Shown here: piece after piece, positions 33,205 to 41,299 of the stretch
How positions within the stretch are numbered: position 1 is the first letter of the stretch
Layout of the letters: every line of letters begins with the position of its first letter
Source: CAXQZM01 sp965229645
Lineage (GTDB): Bacteria; Pseudomonadota; Alphaproteobacteria; UBA7985
Length of the DNA stretch: 64,000 nucleotides
Assembly (NCBI GenBank): GCA_965229645.1
Contig: OZ245893.1
Span: 682,001-746,000, forward strand
Reading direction: 5' to 3'
The notes under the pieces: generated by a model
Seen by the model: only the letters and a program-made list of their open reading frames with translations
What the model was told of the DNA's origin: nothing
Databases searched by the model: none
Translations under genes and position numbers: made by a program

Positions 33205-34340
33205 CGGGATCCTCCTGAGGTCAGGTTGCTTAGGATTTGATCGAGGCGCAATTCCTCCGCCGTGGCGTCAATCTGCGCCTCGGACAATAGAATGCGGCGT
33301 GCATCCTCATAGAGGCGTTGCAGGGTCGATTCGGGCGACTGGCGATAGCCGTTGTAGATCTGACGGAGTTTGTTGGCCTCGCCCAGGCCGACATTGACCC
33401 GCCGCACCACATCCTGGCGGGCTTGCGCGAGGGCGCGGCCCGCGACCCCCTGGGCTTCGTTCAGTTGGGCGTTTTCAAACTGCTGCGCCTCCTCCAATCG
33501 AATGAGCGCCGTCGCTTGGGCTTGCTGGATGGCGCGCACGGAATCTTGCACGGCGTCGGGAACCTGCGGCGTGCCCGAGGCATCGACCCGCAATATCCGC
33601 ACGCCAAGCGGCACCTCGTTGGTGCCGATCAGGGCCGTCAAATCGGCGCTAATTTGATCGCGGATTTGACCCGCGCGCGCGCCGATGGCGTCTAGGGCAG
33701 CCGTGCGACCGATGTTATCGCGCAAGGCGGTTTCGCCCGCGAGCTTGATCAAATTTTCGGGGTTGCGGTACGCGAAGCGAAAAATTTGCGGCTGGGTGGC
33801 ATCGACCTGCCACACGATTTTGATGGGAAAACTGACCAGTTGCTTATCGCCCGTCACGATCAACTGCTCATCACGGCCAACACCGCCGCCGATTTCCACG
33901 GTCCGCTGCGAAACGTCGATCAATTCCGCGCGACCGATGGGGGCGGGCCAGTGCCAGTTGAGGCCCGGTTGACCGATGCCAGTGAACTGCCCGAAGGTGG
34001 TTTTGACCGCCCGCTCGGTCTCCCCGACTTGATAAATACCCGTCGCACCGTAGAGCAGCAGCAGCAGGCCGAGCACAAAACCGACGCCGCCAGACCCAAG
34101 GCGGTTGAGCAAGGTTCCTGCCTGGCTGGCGGCGTTGCGCGCCATGTCCTCAAACTCATTGCCGTCGCCCTGCGGCGGACGCCCGCTGCCGTTGCGGCGC
34201 TTGCGCTCACCGTCGAGGTCAACGGGCCGCGGGTTGCTTGCCTTACGGGCCCTAGGCCGCCGCGGCGCTTCCCCCGTTCCCCAGGGGTCTTCCGCCATTT
34301 TCTTTACCGTATCTGGACTTGGTGTTTCTTCCCAGGGCAT
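33201..34340 (-). CDS. hflK: HflK, SPFH-domain regulator of FtsH protease
   Basis: A 379-residue partner of HflC. A hydrophilic, basic and Gly-rich cytoplasmic N-terminus (to about residue 85) precedes a transmembrane helix (GFVLGLLLLLYGATGIYQV) and the SPFH domain (VKTTFGQFTGIGQPGLNWHW). The C-terminal helical part has EAQGVAGRALAQARQDV. It forms the HflKC cage with the next gene. First gene of hflK-hflC and probably degP. N-terminal length is normal for alphaproteobacterial HflK. Confidence 0.96.
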   Translation of the reverse strand: MPWEETPSPDTVKKMAEDPWGTGEAPRRPRARKASNPRPVDLDGERKRRNGSGRPPQGDGNEFEDMARNAASQAGTLLNRLGSGGVGFVLGLLLLLYGATGIYQVGETERAVKTTFGQFTGIGQPGLNWHWPAPIGRAELIDVSQRTVEIGGGVGRDEQLIVTGDKQLVSFPIKIVWQVDATQPQIFRFAYRNPENLIKLAGETALRDNIGRTAALDAIGARAGQIRDQISADLTALIGTNEVPLGVRILRVDASGTPQVPDAVQDSVRAIQQAQATALIRLEEAQQFENAQLNEAQGVAGRALAQARQDVVRRVNVGLGEANKLRQIYNGYRQSPESTLQRLYEDARRILLSEAQIDATAEELRLDQILSNLTSGGSR

Positions 34341-34403
34341 GCCGCATCCTTTGCTTGATCAGAACCTAGCGCCTATTTGGGACCCACGGCGGCGGTTTCA
34401 AGG

Positions 34404-35126
34404 TCAAAATATGGGTGCGACCAACGCCGCTGCATTGTAAGTGGCGTGAAGGGCTATGGCGGGATAGAGGGAGCCGCTGCGCACCCGCAATTTTAAGGCC
34501 ATGAGCCCAACGAGTACGAACACGGTCAAAACAAGCAGTTGATCCGACCAGCTTTGCAAAACCGACAGCGTTGCCCCGTGGGCGAATGCAAACAGGGCCG
34601 TGCTGCCACCCGCCGCGATCCACAATCCACGCCGTTCCTGGAGGTAAGCGTAGAACACGCCCCGAAACAGGGTTTCTTCCAAAACAGGCACTAAGAGACA
34701 AATGACGGCAACGCTACCCGCGAGTGGCACCAGGTCGGGCGTTGACGGTGCAATAAAATCTTGGTTGAAATCCGCCAGGGCCTCCTGGCCTGGCTCGCTC
34801 ACCAACAGCCCGAGAACGCCTGTTGCCAGCTGGATCAGAATCCCGAGAGCGAGACCCCACAAGACCCAGGCCATAGCGGGTCGGCAAAAGCCCAAGCCCC
34901 GCGGCGACCAGCCCCGTTGCCAGTACGTCAGGGCCATGGCAACTGCCACGCAAAGCGAAGTGACGTAAAAGAACGCCAAAAGCGCCCACACCCCCCATGA
35001 ACGCTCGATAAGCGCATAAAACATGAGGGGCCCGAGAAAAAAGTAGGTAAGCGCAATCACCAGGCAGGTCCGAGCGGAAATAGCGCGACCCCGCCTGTCA
35101 AAGGCACGCATCCGCGGCGGTGTCAC
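34404..35126 (-). CDS. CPBP family intramembrane metalloprotease
   Basis: A 240-residue polytopic protein with about seven hydrophobic segments and the three Abi/CPBP motifs: EETLFRGVFYAYL (EExxxR), FAFAHGAT (FxxxH) and the C-terminal HATYNA (HxxxN). These mark Rce1-like glutamic-type intramembrane proteases. Bacterial members are linked to bacteriocin immunity or protein processing, but most are uncharacterised. Its GTG start overlaps the thyX stop (GTGA); the ATG at 35111 is an alternative. Confidence 0.87.
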   Translation of the reverse strand: MTPPRMRAFDRRGRAISARTCLVIALTYFFLGPLMFYALIERSWGVWALLAFFYVTSLCVAVAMALTYWQRGWSPRGLGFCRPAMAWVLWGLALGILIQLATGVLGLLVSEPGQEALADFNQDFIAPSTPDLVPLAGSVAVICLLVPVLEETLFRGVFYAYLQERRGLWIAAGGSTALFAFAHGATLSVLQSWSDQLLVLTVFVLVGLMALKLRVRSGSLYPAIALHATYNAAALVAPIF

Positions 35127-36040
35127 AAATCGCGCTCAAGGGCCGTGCAGAGCTCGCGCCACTCGCGCGCGCTGAGGCCGCTTTGAGTCTGGTCGACCAC
35201 CTCGCCCCGCAACCAAGCCCGTACCACCTTGACCATGGACTTGGACAAGTCAAAATTGCCCATCCGATAGTCCTCAAAAGCGGCGCAAGCGCTCGGCACC
35301 CACGCGCGCACCAGATTCAAAATGACCTCGGCGTAGGCGCGGATCTCGTACTGGGCGTGCGGGTCAGCGCGGAGCGCTAAGAAATGCAACAAGTTGTGCA
35401 GATCGATCTTCCAATACCACTGCGTATAGGTCGAGAGCGGCAGCACCATGCGCGCAAGTTCTCGCGCCAGGCCCGCCGGTGCCCCCTCCCCTGGATTGGA
35501 CAAGAGGTCGTCGTAAAGGTCAAAGCACCGGGCGGCATCGGCCTTCAGCACATCCAACACCTCCTGCGCGCGCGCACCTGCCAAAACCTCACCGCGCCCC
35601 TGCTGGTTGTTGGTGGACTGGGCCGCCAGATGGTCGGGCGCGGGCACGTAAAACTCGCGATCCAGAACCGAATAGCGCGCGCTGTACTCGTTGACATTGG
35701 CGGTGCGGTGGCGGATCCATTGCCGGGCCACGAAGATCGGCATCTTCATATGGAATTTTATTTCGCACATTTCGAACGGGGTCGAATGGCGGTGACGCAT
35801 GAGATAGCGGATCAAGCCCGCATCGCTGCGCGCGGCCTTGGTGCCCTTGCCGTAGGAAACCCGCGCCGCCTGCACGATGGCGGCGTCGTCGCCCATGTAA
35901 TCGACAACGCGCACAAAGCCCCGATCCAAGACAGGATGCAGATGGTAGAGGCGCGCTTCGATGGATGGCACCGTCGCCCGATGCGTCGGGGCAGTCGTGG
36001 CGCGCAGTTCTTCTATTTGCGCATCTACAGTGTCGTCCAT
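35123..36040 (-). CDS. thyX: FAD-dependent thymidylate synthase
   Basis: A 305-residue flavin-dependent thymidylate synthase that methylates dUMP with methylene-tetrahydrofolate and NADPH. The ThyX signature RHRTANVNEYSARY spans residues 110-123. Supporting blocks are YLMRHRHSTPFEMCEIKFH and a WYWKIDLHNLLHFLALR substrate region. Length fits the alphaproteobacterial form with an N-terminal extension. No thyA is in the window. It is coupled to the CPBP protease downstream and divergent from the HD-domain gene 39 bases away. Confidence 0.96.
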   Translation of the reverse strand: MDDTVDAQIEELRATTAPTHRATVPSIEARLYHLHPVLDRGFVRVVDYMGDDAAIVQAARVSYGKGTKAARSDAGLIRYLMRHRHSTPFEMCEIKFHMKMPIFVARQWIRHRTANVNEYSARYSVLDREFYVPAPDHLAAQSTNNQQGRGEVLAGARAQEVLDVLKADAARCFDLYDDLLSNPGEGAPAGLARELARMVLPLSTYTQWYWKIDLHNLLHFLALRADPHAQYEIRAYAEVILNLVRAWVPSACAAFEDYRMGNFDLSKSMVKVVRAWLRGEVVDQTQSGLSAREWRELCTALERDL

Positions 36041-36079
36041 AGGACGGCCTTAAGGGTTTTGGGTGTGGATAGAGCGCTT

Positions 36080-36685
36080 ATGGAAACGGTCAGTTTCACG
36101 CAAATGAAGCACGGCACGGCGGCCGACTATGCGCTGCTCGACCGCTTGGAAAAGCCCCATCTGGCCCACACCGCCCGTCGCGTGGTGCAGCACTTGGCAC
36201 TCCAGGCGGAGGAGTCCCTGGACGGCTATCCGATCTCGCGCTTGACCCACGCCACCCAAGCCGCGACCCGCGCCGAAGCCGACGGCGCGGACCTGGACTG
36301 GATCGTCGCGGCGTTGCTCCACGACATCGGCGATGGCCTCGCCCCGCAGAACCACGATCGATTTGCTGCGGAAATTCTGCGGCCCTTTGTGCGCGAGGAA
36401 TGCGCTTGGGTGGTCGAACACCACGGTCTGTTTCAAGGCTACTACTACTTCGAACACTTCGGCGGGGACAAGAACGAGCGCGACAAGTTCAGGACCCACC
36501 CGCATTACCAGGCGTGCGTTCAATTCTGCGAACGCTGGGACCAGTCGAGTTTTGATCCCGCCTACCCGTCCAAGGACCTCGCCTATTTTCAACCCCTGGT
36601 CGAGGCGGTTTTTGCCCGCACGGCCTACGACCCCGCCGTGGTTCAGGAGGGCATTTCGACATGGCACACCTTAGAGCTGACTTAG
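36080..36685 (+). CDS. HD-domain protein (possible PhnZ-like diiron oxygenase or phosphohydrolase)
   Basis: A 201-residue all-helical HD protein. Probable metal ligands are His57 (LTHATQAA), His81-Asp82 (LLHDIGDG), His92 (PQNHDRF), His114 or 115 (VVEHHG) and Asp154 (ERWDQSSFD). The extra histidines beyond a minimal HD set recall the mixed-valent diiron oxygenases such as PhnZ, but spacing differs, so phosphohydrolase activity remains possible. ATG 36080 is chosen; the frame is open much further upstream as a shadow of thyX. Its last 25 bases overlap the class II aldolase gene, implying shared expression. Confidence 0.75.
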   Translation: METVSFTQMKHGTAADYALLDRLEKPHLAHTARRVVQHLALQAEESLDGYPISRLTHATQAATRAEADGADLDWIVAALLHDIGDGLAPQNHDRFAAEILRPFVREECAWVVEHHGLFQGYYYFEHFGGDKNERDKFRTHPHYQACVQFCERWDQSSFDPAYPSKDLAYFQPLVEAVFARTAYDPAVVQEGISTWHTLELT

Positions 36686-37410
36686 AGTTCATAGCCGAAC
36701 GTCAGGCGCTCGCCGCCGCGTTTCGCTTGGCGGCGCGCAACAATTGGCACGAGGCTGTCGCCAACCACTTCTCGCTGGCGGTCTCCGACGATGGCAAGCG
36801 CTTCCTCATCAACCCCAGCGGCCTCCACTTTAGCCGCATTAAGGCATCGGATCTGATTCTCTGCGACGCCGACGACAAGGCGGCGACCTTCGCCCAGGAT
36901 CGCGTCCCCGACCCTACCGCTTGGGGCATCCACAGCGCCCTGCACCGCCACAGCCCGCGCGCGCGGGCATGCCTCCATGTCCATGCGGACTATGCGACAA
37001 CGCTGGCGTGCCTGAAGGACCCGCAGTTGCCGCCAATCGATCAAATGACCGCCCGCTTCTTCAACCGCGTCGCCTACGATGATGGCTTTGGCGGCATGGG
37101 GTTTGACGACGAAGGCGACCGCTTGGCCCGCGCCCTGGGCCCGCACCGCATCTTTTTGATGGGCAACCACGGCGTCAGCGCCGTTGCGGAAAGCGTCGCC
37201 CGCGCCTTCGACGAGCTCTACTACTTCGAACGCGCTTGCGCCCTCTACCTGCGTGCCGCCGCCACGGGTCTGCCGCTCAACCTCATGTCGGCCAACATCG
37301 CCGAAAGTACCGCCCAGGAATGGGAAACCTACCCCAACGAGCCTTGGCAGGTCCATTTCGACGCCCTGTGCGAGATTTTGGATCAGGAAGAACCCGATTT
37401 TAGAGACTGA
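36661..37410 (+). CDS. Class II aldolase/adducin family protein
   Basis: A 249-residue protein of the class II aldolase fold. Zinc ligands are visible in HVHAD (His106, His108) and GNHG near 168. The usual catalytic Glu of sugar-phosphate aldolases (in a PSSE context) is not evident: the equivalent region reads DPTAWGIHSAL, closer to adducin-like members with decarboxylase or unknown roles. It overlaps the HD-domain gene by 25 bases. It lies at the edge of the aromatic-catabolism island and could act there, but it also occurs elsewhere in similar form. Confidence 0.85.
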   Translation: MAHLRADLEFIAERQALAAAFRLAARNNWHEAVANHFSLAVSDDGKRFLINPSGLHFSRIKASDLILCDADDKAATFAQDRVPDPTAWGIHSALHRHSPRARACLHVHADYATTLACLKDPQLPPIDQMTARFFNRVAYDDGFGGMGFDDEGDRLARALGPHRIFLMGNHGVSAVAESVARAFDELYYFERACALYLRAAATGLPLNLMSANIAESTAQEWETYPNEPWQVHFDALCEILDQEEPDFRD

Positions 37411-37486
37411 TGGCAAGGGCCATAAGAACTGATTTTTTATGATCGTTTTGGGTCGTGTCTCGCCAAGTGGGTGAAAGGCGTTGCTG

Positions 37487-38560
37487 ATGGTCAAGGAGAA
37501 CAGCAAGATCGAACTCCTCCTCCCAACGCAGGATCTGAATCAAGACCTGGCGTTTTTCACCAAGACGCTCGGGATGCGACTGGAGTGCATTTTTCCTGCC
37601 GACGACCCCGCCAACGCCAGCCTCTCGGGTCATGGATTTCGATTGCACTTGGATCGAGCGACGGAAGGGCCGCCCCCTTGTCTGCAAATCTTGACGGACA
37701 CCCCCGACCAGTTTTCCAAGGACGGCGCTGACCTGACCGCGCCGAATGGAACGCGCATTCGCTTCGCGCCCTTAAGGCCACCCTTGGTACAACCAGCTAC
37801 CCAGCACGAATTCGCCGTGCGCCGATTGCGCGACGAAGCGCCCTGGATCATTGGGCGCGCGGGAATGCACTACCGCGATTTGATCCCCTCACGCCTGGGT
37901 GGTTCGATCATCGCCAGCCATATCCGTATTCCCGATGGCGGTCCTGTCCCCGACATGGTGCATTACCATAGGGTCGGGTTTCAGTTGATCTATTGCTATC
38001 GGGGCTGGGTCGATGTCCTCTACGAAGATCAGGGCGAGATGCTGCGACTGACCGCAGGTGACTGCGTGACCCAGCCGCCTGAAATCCGTCACCGCGTCTG
38101 CCATGCCTCCCCCGACATCGAAGTCATCGAAATCGGCGTCCCCGCCGAGCATGTGACGACGATTGATCACGACATGACCTTGCCCAACGGGAGGGGCGAC
38201 CCCGCGCGCGAGTGGCAGGGGCAAAGGTTCGTTCACCATCAACTCTCTCAGGCCGTCTGGCAGCCGTATCGCGCCGCGGGGTTTTCTTGTCGCGATACGG
38301 GCATCGCTGCGGGGACGCGCGGGGTGGCCAGTATCAAAGTCGCGCGCTTCGACGGCGGTGCGCCGACGCGGCTTGTGCATCAGGCCGACATCAACTTCTT
38401 CTTTGTGTTGGTGGGACAGGCCAGCCTGACGGCAGATGGCCACCCTGCGCATCAGCTCGAGGCGGGCGATGCCTTTGTCGTGCCGCCAGGGCTAGCGACA
38501 GGATTCAGCAACTGCTCCCGAGACTTTGAGATGATGGAGGTGACACTACCTGGAGCCTAA
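37487..38560 (+). CDS. Glyoxalase-like domain fused to two cupin domains
   Basis: About 357 residues. The first 90 look like half of a VOC/glyoxalase domain (LLPTQDLNQDLAFFTKTLGM at the start, GFRLHLDR in the middle), followed by a cupin with GPVPDMVHYHRVGFQLIYC...AGDCVTQPPEIRHRV and a second, C-terminal cupin (FFFVLVGQASL, LEAGDAFVVPPG). The first cupin holds the better metal set (His-x-His in VHYHR, then His in IRHRV). I do not recognise a characterised member. ATG 37487 is preceded by AAAGG. It lies just before marR, suggesting a role with aromatic or ring-cleavage metabolites; that is inference. Confidence 0.7.
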   Translation: MVKENSKIELLLPTQDLNQDLAFFTKTLGMRLECIFPADDPANASLSGHGFRLHLDRATEGPPPCLQILTDTPDQFSKDGADLTAPNGTRIRFAPLRPPLVQPATQHEFAVRRLRDEAPWIIGRAGMHYRDLIPSRLGGSIIASHIRIPDGGPVPDMVHYHRVGFQLIYCYRGWVDVLYEDQGEMLRLTAGDCVTQPPEIRHRVCHASPDIEVIEIGVPAEHVTTIDHDMTLPNGRGDPAREWQGQRFVHHQLSQAVWQPYRAAGFSCRDTGIAAGTRGVASIKVARFDGGAPTRLVHQADINFFFVLVGQASLTADGHPAHQLEAGDAFVVPPGLATGFSNCSRDFEMMEVTLPGA

Positions 38561-38604
38561 GAAGGATAGTGAGTTCTGATGTTTCAGACATCGCCTCGCT
38601 TTAC

Positions 38605-38646
38605 TTGACATGTCATGGATTTAGAACTAAACCCTGTGACATGTCA
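38605..38646 (+). promoter_or_regulatory. Promoter with paired MarR-type operators
   Basis: Two perfect 10-bp palindromes, TGACATGTCA at 38606-38615 and 38637-38646, lie 31 bases apart centre to centre (three helical turns). The first overlaps a consensus -35 TTGACA (38605-38610); 17 bases later TAAACC (38628-38633) is a weak -10. The second palindrome would sit at about the transcription start. A repressor bound to both would block RNA polymerase, fitting self-regulation by the MarR gene just downstream. Confidence 0.7.
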
Positions 38647-38682
38647 TCTAAGTTCGGCGTCGGGAGGCTCAAGGGGTCGGTC

Positions 38683-39186
38683 GTGCAGCAGCGCGCTTGG
38701 CTTCGGGCCAACTTGGTCAATCGGCTGTTTCGCCTGGGCAACGCTTTGCACAATCAGACCCAAGCTTTGTTGGCGCGGGAATCGGACTTGAGCGTTGTGC
38801 AGTTTCGAATTCTGTTGCGCCTGACGCAGGCGGGCGCGCAGAATGTGCAGGGAATTGCGGATTTGCTCGGCACGGATCGGTCCAACGTGTCGCGCGCCCT
38901 GCCCGCTTTGCTCGGCAAGGGCTGGATTGATCAACAGCCGAGCCCTGAGGATCGGCGGCAGTCGATCATTACTTTGACCCCCGCAGGCGCGCGCAAAGTT
39001 GCGGCATCGCGGCGCGGGACCGATGCGCGGCTCGAGGCCTTACGTGCGGCCTTTGACGATCAGGAGTTTGAGCAGTTACTCGCGTACCTCGACCGTTTGG
39101 ACGCGGTTTTGGCCATGTCTGCGCAGGGGTTTGCAGATGAGCCACGTACGCGGGAAACTGTCGTCGAGTTGCGGGCGTCGGCATGA
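38683..39186 (+). CDS. MarR family transcriptional regulator of the protocatechuate operon
   Basis: A 167-residue winged-helix regulator from GTG 38683 (AAGGGG 7 bases upstream). Helix-turn-helix: VQGIADLLGTDRSNVSRALPALLGKGW, split here as IADLLGTDRSNVSRAL plus the wing with SPEDRRQSIITLTPAG, the DRR signature of MarR wings. Upstream in-frame starts at 38569 and 38641 are open, but the latter lies inside the second operator, so a start beyond the operators is preferred. Its stop overlaps the ligI start (ATGA). It probably represses the operon until protocatechuate or a derivative binds. Confidence 0.85.
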   Translation: MQQRAWLRANLVNRLFRLGNALHNQTQALLARESDLSVVQFRILLRLTQAGAQNVQGIADLLGTDRSNVSRALPALLGKGWIDQQPSPEDRRQSIITLTPAGARKVAASRRGTDARLEALRAAFDDQEFEQLLAYLDRLDAVLAMSAQGFADEPRTRETVVELRASA

Positions 39187-40082
39187 GCAGCTTTGTGATG
39201 GACGCGGACTACCTGCCCTTCCACCCCAACCCGAGCGCGCCGCGCTTTGTACCGCCCGCTGGCGCCGTCGACGCGCATTGCCATGTGTTCGGCCCTGGCG
39301 AGCGTTTCCCCTACCACCCTGCGCGCAAATATACCCCGTGCGATGCGGGCAAGGAACGCTTGTTTGCCCTGCGCGATCACCTGGGGTTTGCGCGCAATGT
39401 GATCGTCCAAGCCTCGTGCCACGGCCCCGACAATCGCGCCTTGGTCGATGCCTTGCAGTCGGCGGGCGCGCTGGCGCGTGGGGTCGCCTTTGTGACGCCC
39501 GAGGTGACGGAAACCGAGCTGGCCGATATGCACACCGCGGGCGTGCGCGCGGTCCGGTTTAACTTTCTGAAGCGCTTGGTCGATTCCAAACCGCGCGCCG
39601 ACTACTGGACCATCATCGACAAGGTTCGGCCCCTGGGTTGGCATATCGTGGTCTATTTTGAAGCCGCGGAACTGCCCGAGATCGAGGACTTGTTGCACGC
39701 CATTCCCCTTAGCGTCGTCATCGACCACATGGGCCGCCCCGACGTGAGGCAACCGCTGACCCATCCCGATTTTGGACGCATCAAACGCTTGTTGGAAGAC
39801 CCGAAGTTTTGGATCAAGGTCAGTTGCCCCGAGCGGTTGACGGCGGCAGGCCCACCCTACACCGACGTCGTACCCTTCGCCGCCGATCTGGTGGCAAGTT
39901 TCCCCGACCGCGTGCTGTGGGGCACCGATTGGCCGCACCCGAATATGAAATCGCACCAGCCCGACGAGGGGGTGTTGGTCGATCTGATCCCCCAAATCGC
40001 CCCCACCCAGACCCTGCAGCGCAAGCTGCTGGTCGATAACCCCATGACTCTCTATTGGAGGACTTCAAGGTATGGCGTCTGA
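39183..40082 (+). CDS. ligI: 2-pyrone-4,6-dicarboxylate lactonase
   Basis: A 299-residue amidohydrolase-superfamily enzyme that opens 2-pyrone-4,6-dicarboxylate to 4-oxalomesaconate. Family blocks: VDAHCHVFGPGERFPY near residue 29, VIVQASCHGPDN, AVRFNFLKRLVD, VIDHMGRPD and the C-terminal LWGTDWPHPN. These match LigI closely. It is coupled to marR upstream and overlaps ligA downstream by 11 bases. It follows LigC in the pathway although encoded before it. Confidence 0.93.
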   Translation: MSSFVMDADYLPFHPNPSAPRFVPPAGAVDAHCHVFGPGERFPYHPARKYTPCDAGKERLFALRDHLGFARNVIVQASCHGPDNRALVDALQSAGALARGVAFVTPEVTETELADMHTAGVRAVRFNFLKRLVDSKPRADYWTIIDKVRPLGWHIVVYFEAAELPEIEDLLHAIPLSVVIDHMGRPDVRQPLTHPDFGRIKRLLEDPKFWIKVSCPERLTAAGPPYTDVVPFAADLVASFPDRVLWGTDWPHPNMKSHQPDEGVLVDLIPQIAPTQTLQRKLLVDNPMTLYWRTSRYGV

Positions 40083-40467
40083 TCCCGCGCTCGACGATAT
40101 TCCTGGCACCTACGTTTTTACGACCAAGGCCTGCCGCCAGGGCTACAAGTTGAACAAGTTCTGCAAATCGCTCGACATCGAAGCCAACCGCGACGCGTTT
40201 CGGGCGGACCCGAGCGCCTATCTCGATCGGTTCGATCTCTCACCCGAACAGCGGCAAAAGATCGAAGACCGCGACTGGCTCGGCATGCTGCAAATCGGCG
40301 GCAATATTTACTATACGTTCAAGCTGGCGATTTTTGACGGTCTCAGTATGCAGCACGTCGGCGGCCTCATGTCGCAGATGACCGTCGATGACTTTCGGCA
40401 AATGATGTTGGACGGCGGGCGGTCGCTGGACGGCAACCGCTCCAAACTGGAGAACGCCCATGGCTAA
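40072..40467 (+). CDS. ligA: Protocatechuate 4,5-dioxygenase, alpha subunit
   Basis: A 131-residue LigA-type small subunit. It forms a helical cap over the active site of LigB and helps bind protocatechuate. Recognisable blocks are IPGTYVFTTKACRQGYKLNK, NRDAFRADPSAYLDRF and the DWLGMLQIGGNIYYTFKLA segment. Length is normal for a separate alpha subunit. It overlaps both neighbours (11 and 8 bases), consistent with stoichiometric synthesis with LigB. Confidence 0.95.
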   Translation: MASDPALDDIPGTYVFTTKACRQGYKLNKFCKSLDIEANRDAFRADPSAYLDRFDLSPEQRQKIEDRDWLGMLQIGGNIYYTFKLAIFDGLSMQHVGGLMSQMTVDDFRQMMLDGGRSLDGNRSKLENAHG

Positions 40468-41299
40468 ACTCATCGCTGGGGCCGCCATGTCCCACATCCC
40501 CTTGATCGGCGCCGCGTCCGACAACAAGCGAACCGAAGAACCCTACTTCAAGCCCCTGTTCGACGGTTTCCAGCCCGCCCGCGACTGGATGGCGAAGACC
40601 CAACCCGACACGGTGATCATCGTCTATAACGATCATGCCTCGGCCTTCGACGTTGAACTGGTCAACACCTTTGTTTTGGGGGTCGGCGATGAATTCGTGC
40701 CGCACGATGAAGGCTACGGCCCGCGCCAAGTGCCCACGGGCGTCGGCAATCCCGAGTTGGCCGAACATATGTTGGAACATTTGATTCTGAATGATTTTGA
40801 TATGGCCTTGGCCAACGAAATGACCGTCGATCATGGCTTTACGGTGCCGCTGACCACCATGTGCGGCACCCCCGACGCCTGGCCCTGCAAAGTCATCCCG
40901 CTGTGCGTCAACGTCATCAAGTATCCCCAACCCAAGGGCTCGCGCTGCTTTGCCTTGGGAAAGGAAATTCGCCGCGCCATCGACAGCTACGCGGGCGAAG
41001 AAACCGTCGCCATTTGGGGCACGGGCGGCATGAGCCACCAGTTGCAGGGCGAACGCGCGGGCCTGATCAACACCGAATTCGATACCCAATTCCTCGACAA
41101 GCTCGCCCCCGACCCCGAAAGCCTGGCGGCGATTCCCCACATAGACTACTTGCGCGACGCAGGGTCCGAAGGCATTGAGTTGATCATGTGGCTGATTATG
41201 CGCGGGGCCATGAACAATCCCCGCGAAGTCTATCGATCTTACCATGTGCCCATGTCCAATACAGCGGCGGGCCTCATATGTTTTGAGGAGCAGAACTGA
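40460..41299 (+). CDS. ligB: Protocatechuate 4,5-dioxygenase, beta subunit
   Basis: A 279-residue type II extradiol dioxygenase that opens protocatechuate between C4 and C5 to 4-carboxy-2-hydroxymuconate-6-semialdehyde using Fe(II) and O2. Ligands can be placed: His12 (AMSHIPL), His59 (VYNDHAS) and Glu240 (EGIELIM), with the proton-relay His193 in GGMSHQLQG; these sit two residues or less from the positions I recall for Sphingobium LigB. Works with LigA. Stop and the next start share one base. Confidence 0.96.
   Translation: MAKLIAGAAMSHIPLIGAASDNKRTEEPYFKPLFDGFQPARDWMAKTQPDTVIIVYNDHASAFDVELVNTFVLGVGDEFVPHDEGYGPRQVPTGVGNPELAEHMLEHLILNDFDMALANEMTVDHGFTVPLTTMCGTPDAWPCKVIPLCVNVIKYPQPKGSRCFALGKEIRRAIDSYAGEETVAIWGTGGMSHQLQGERAGLINTEFDTQFLDKLAPDPESLAAIPHIDYLRDAGSEGIELIMWLIMRGAMNNPREVYRSYHVPMSNTAAGLICFEEQN

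Noticed and set aside
35384..36079. Long N-terminal extension of the HD-domain frame
   Set aside because: It lies entirely over thyX on the other strand; the ATG at 36080 gives the normal family start.
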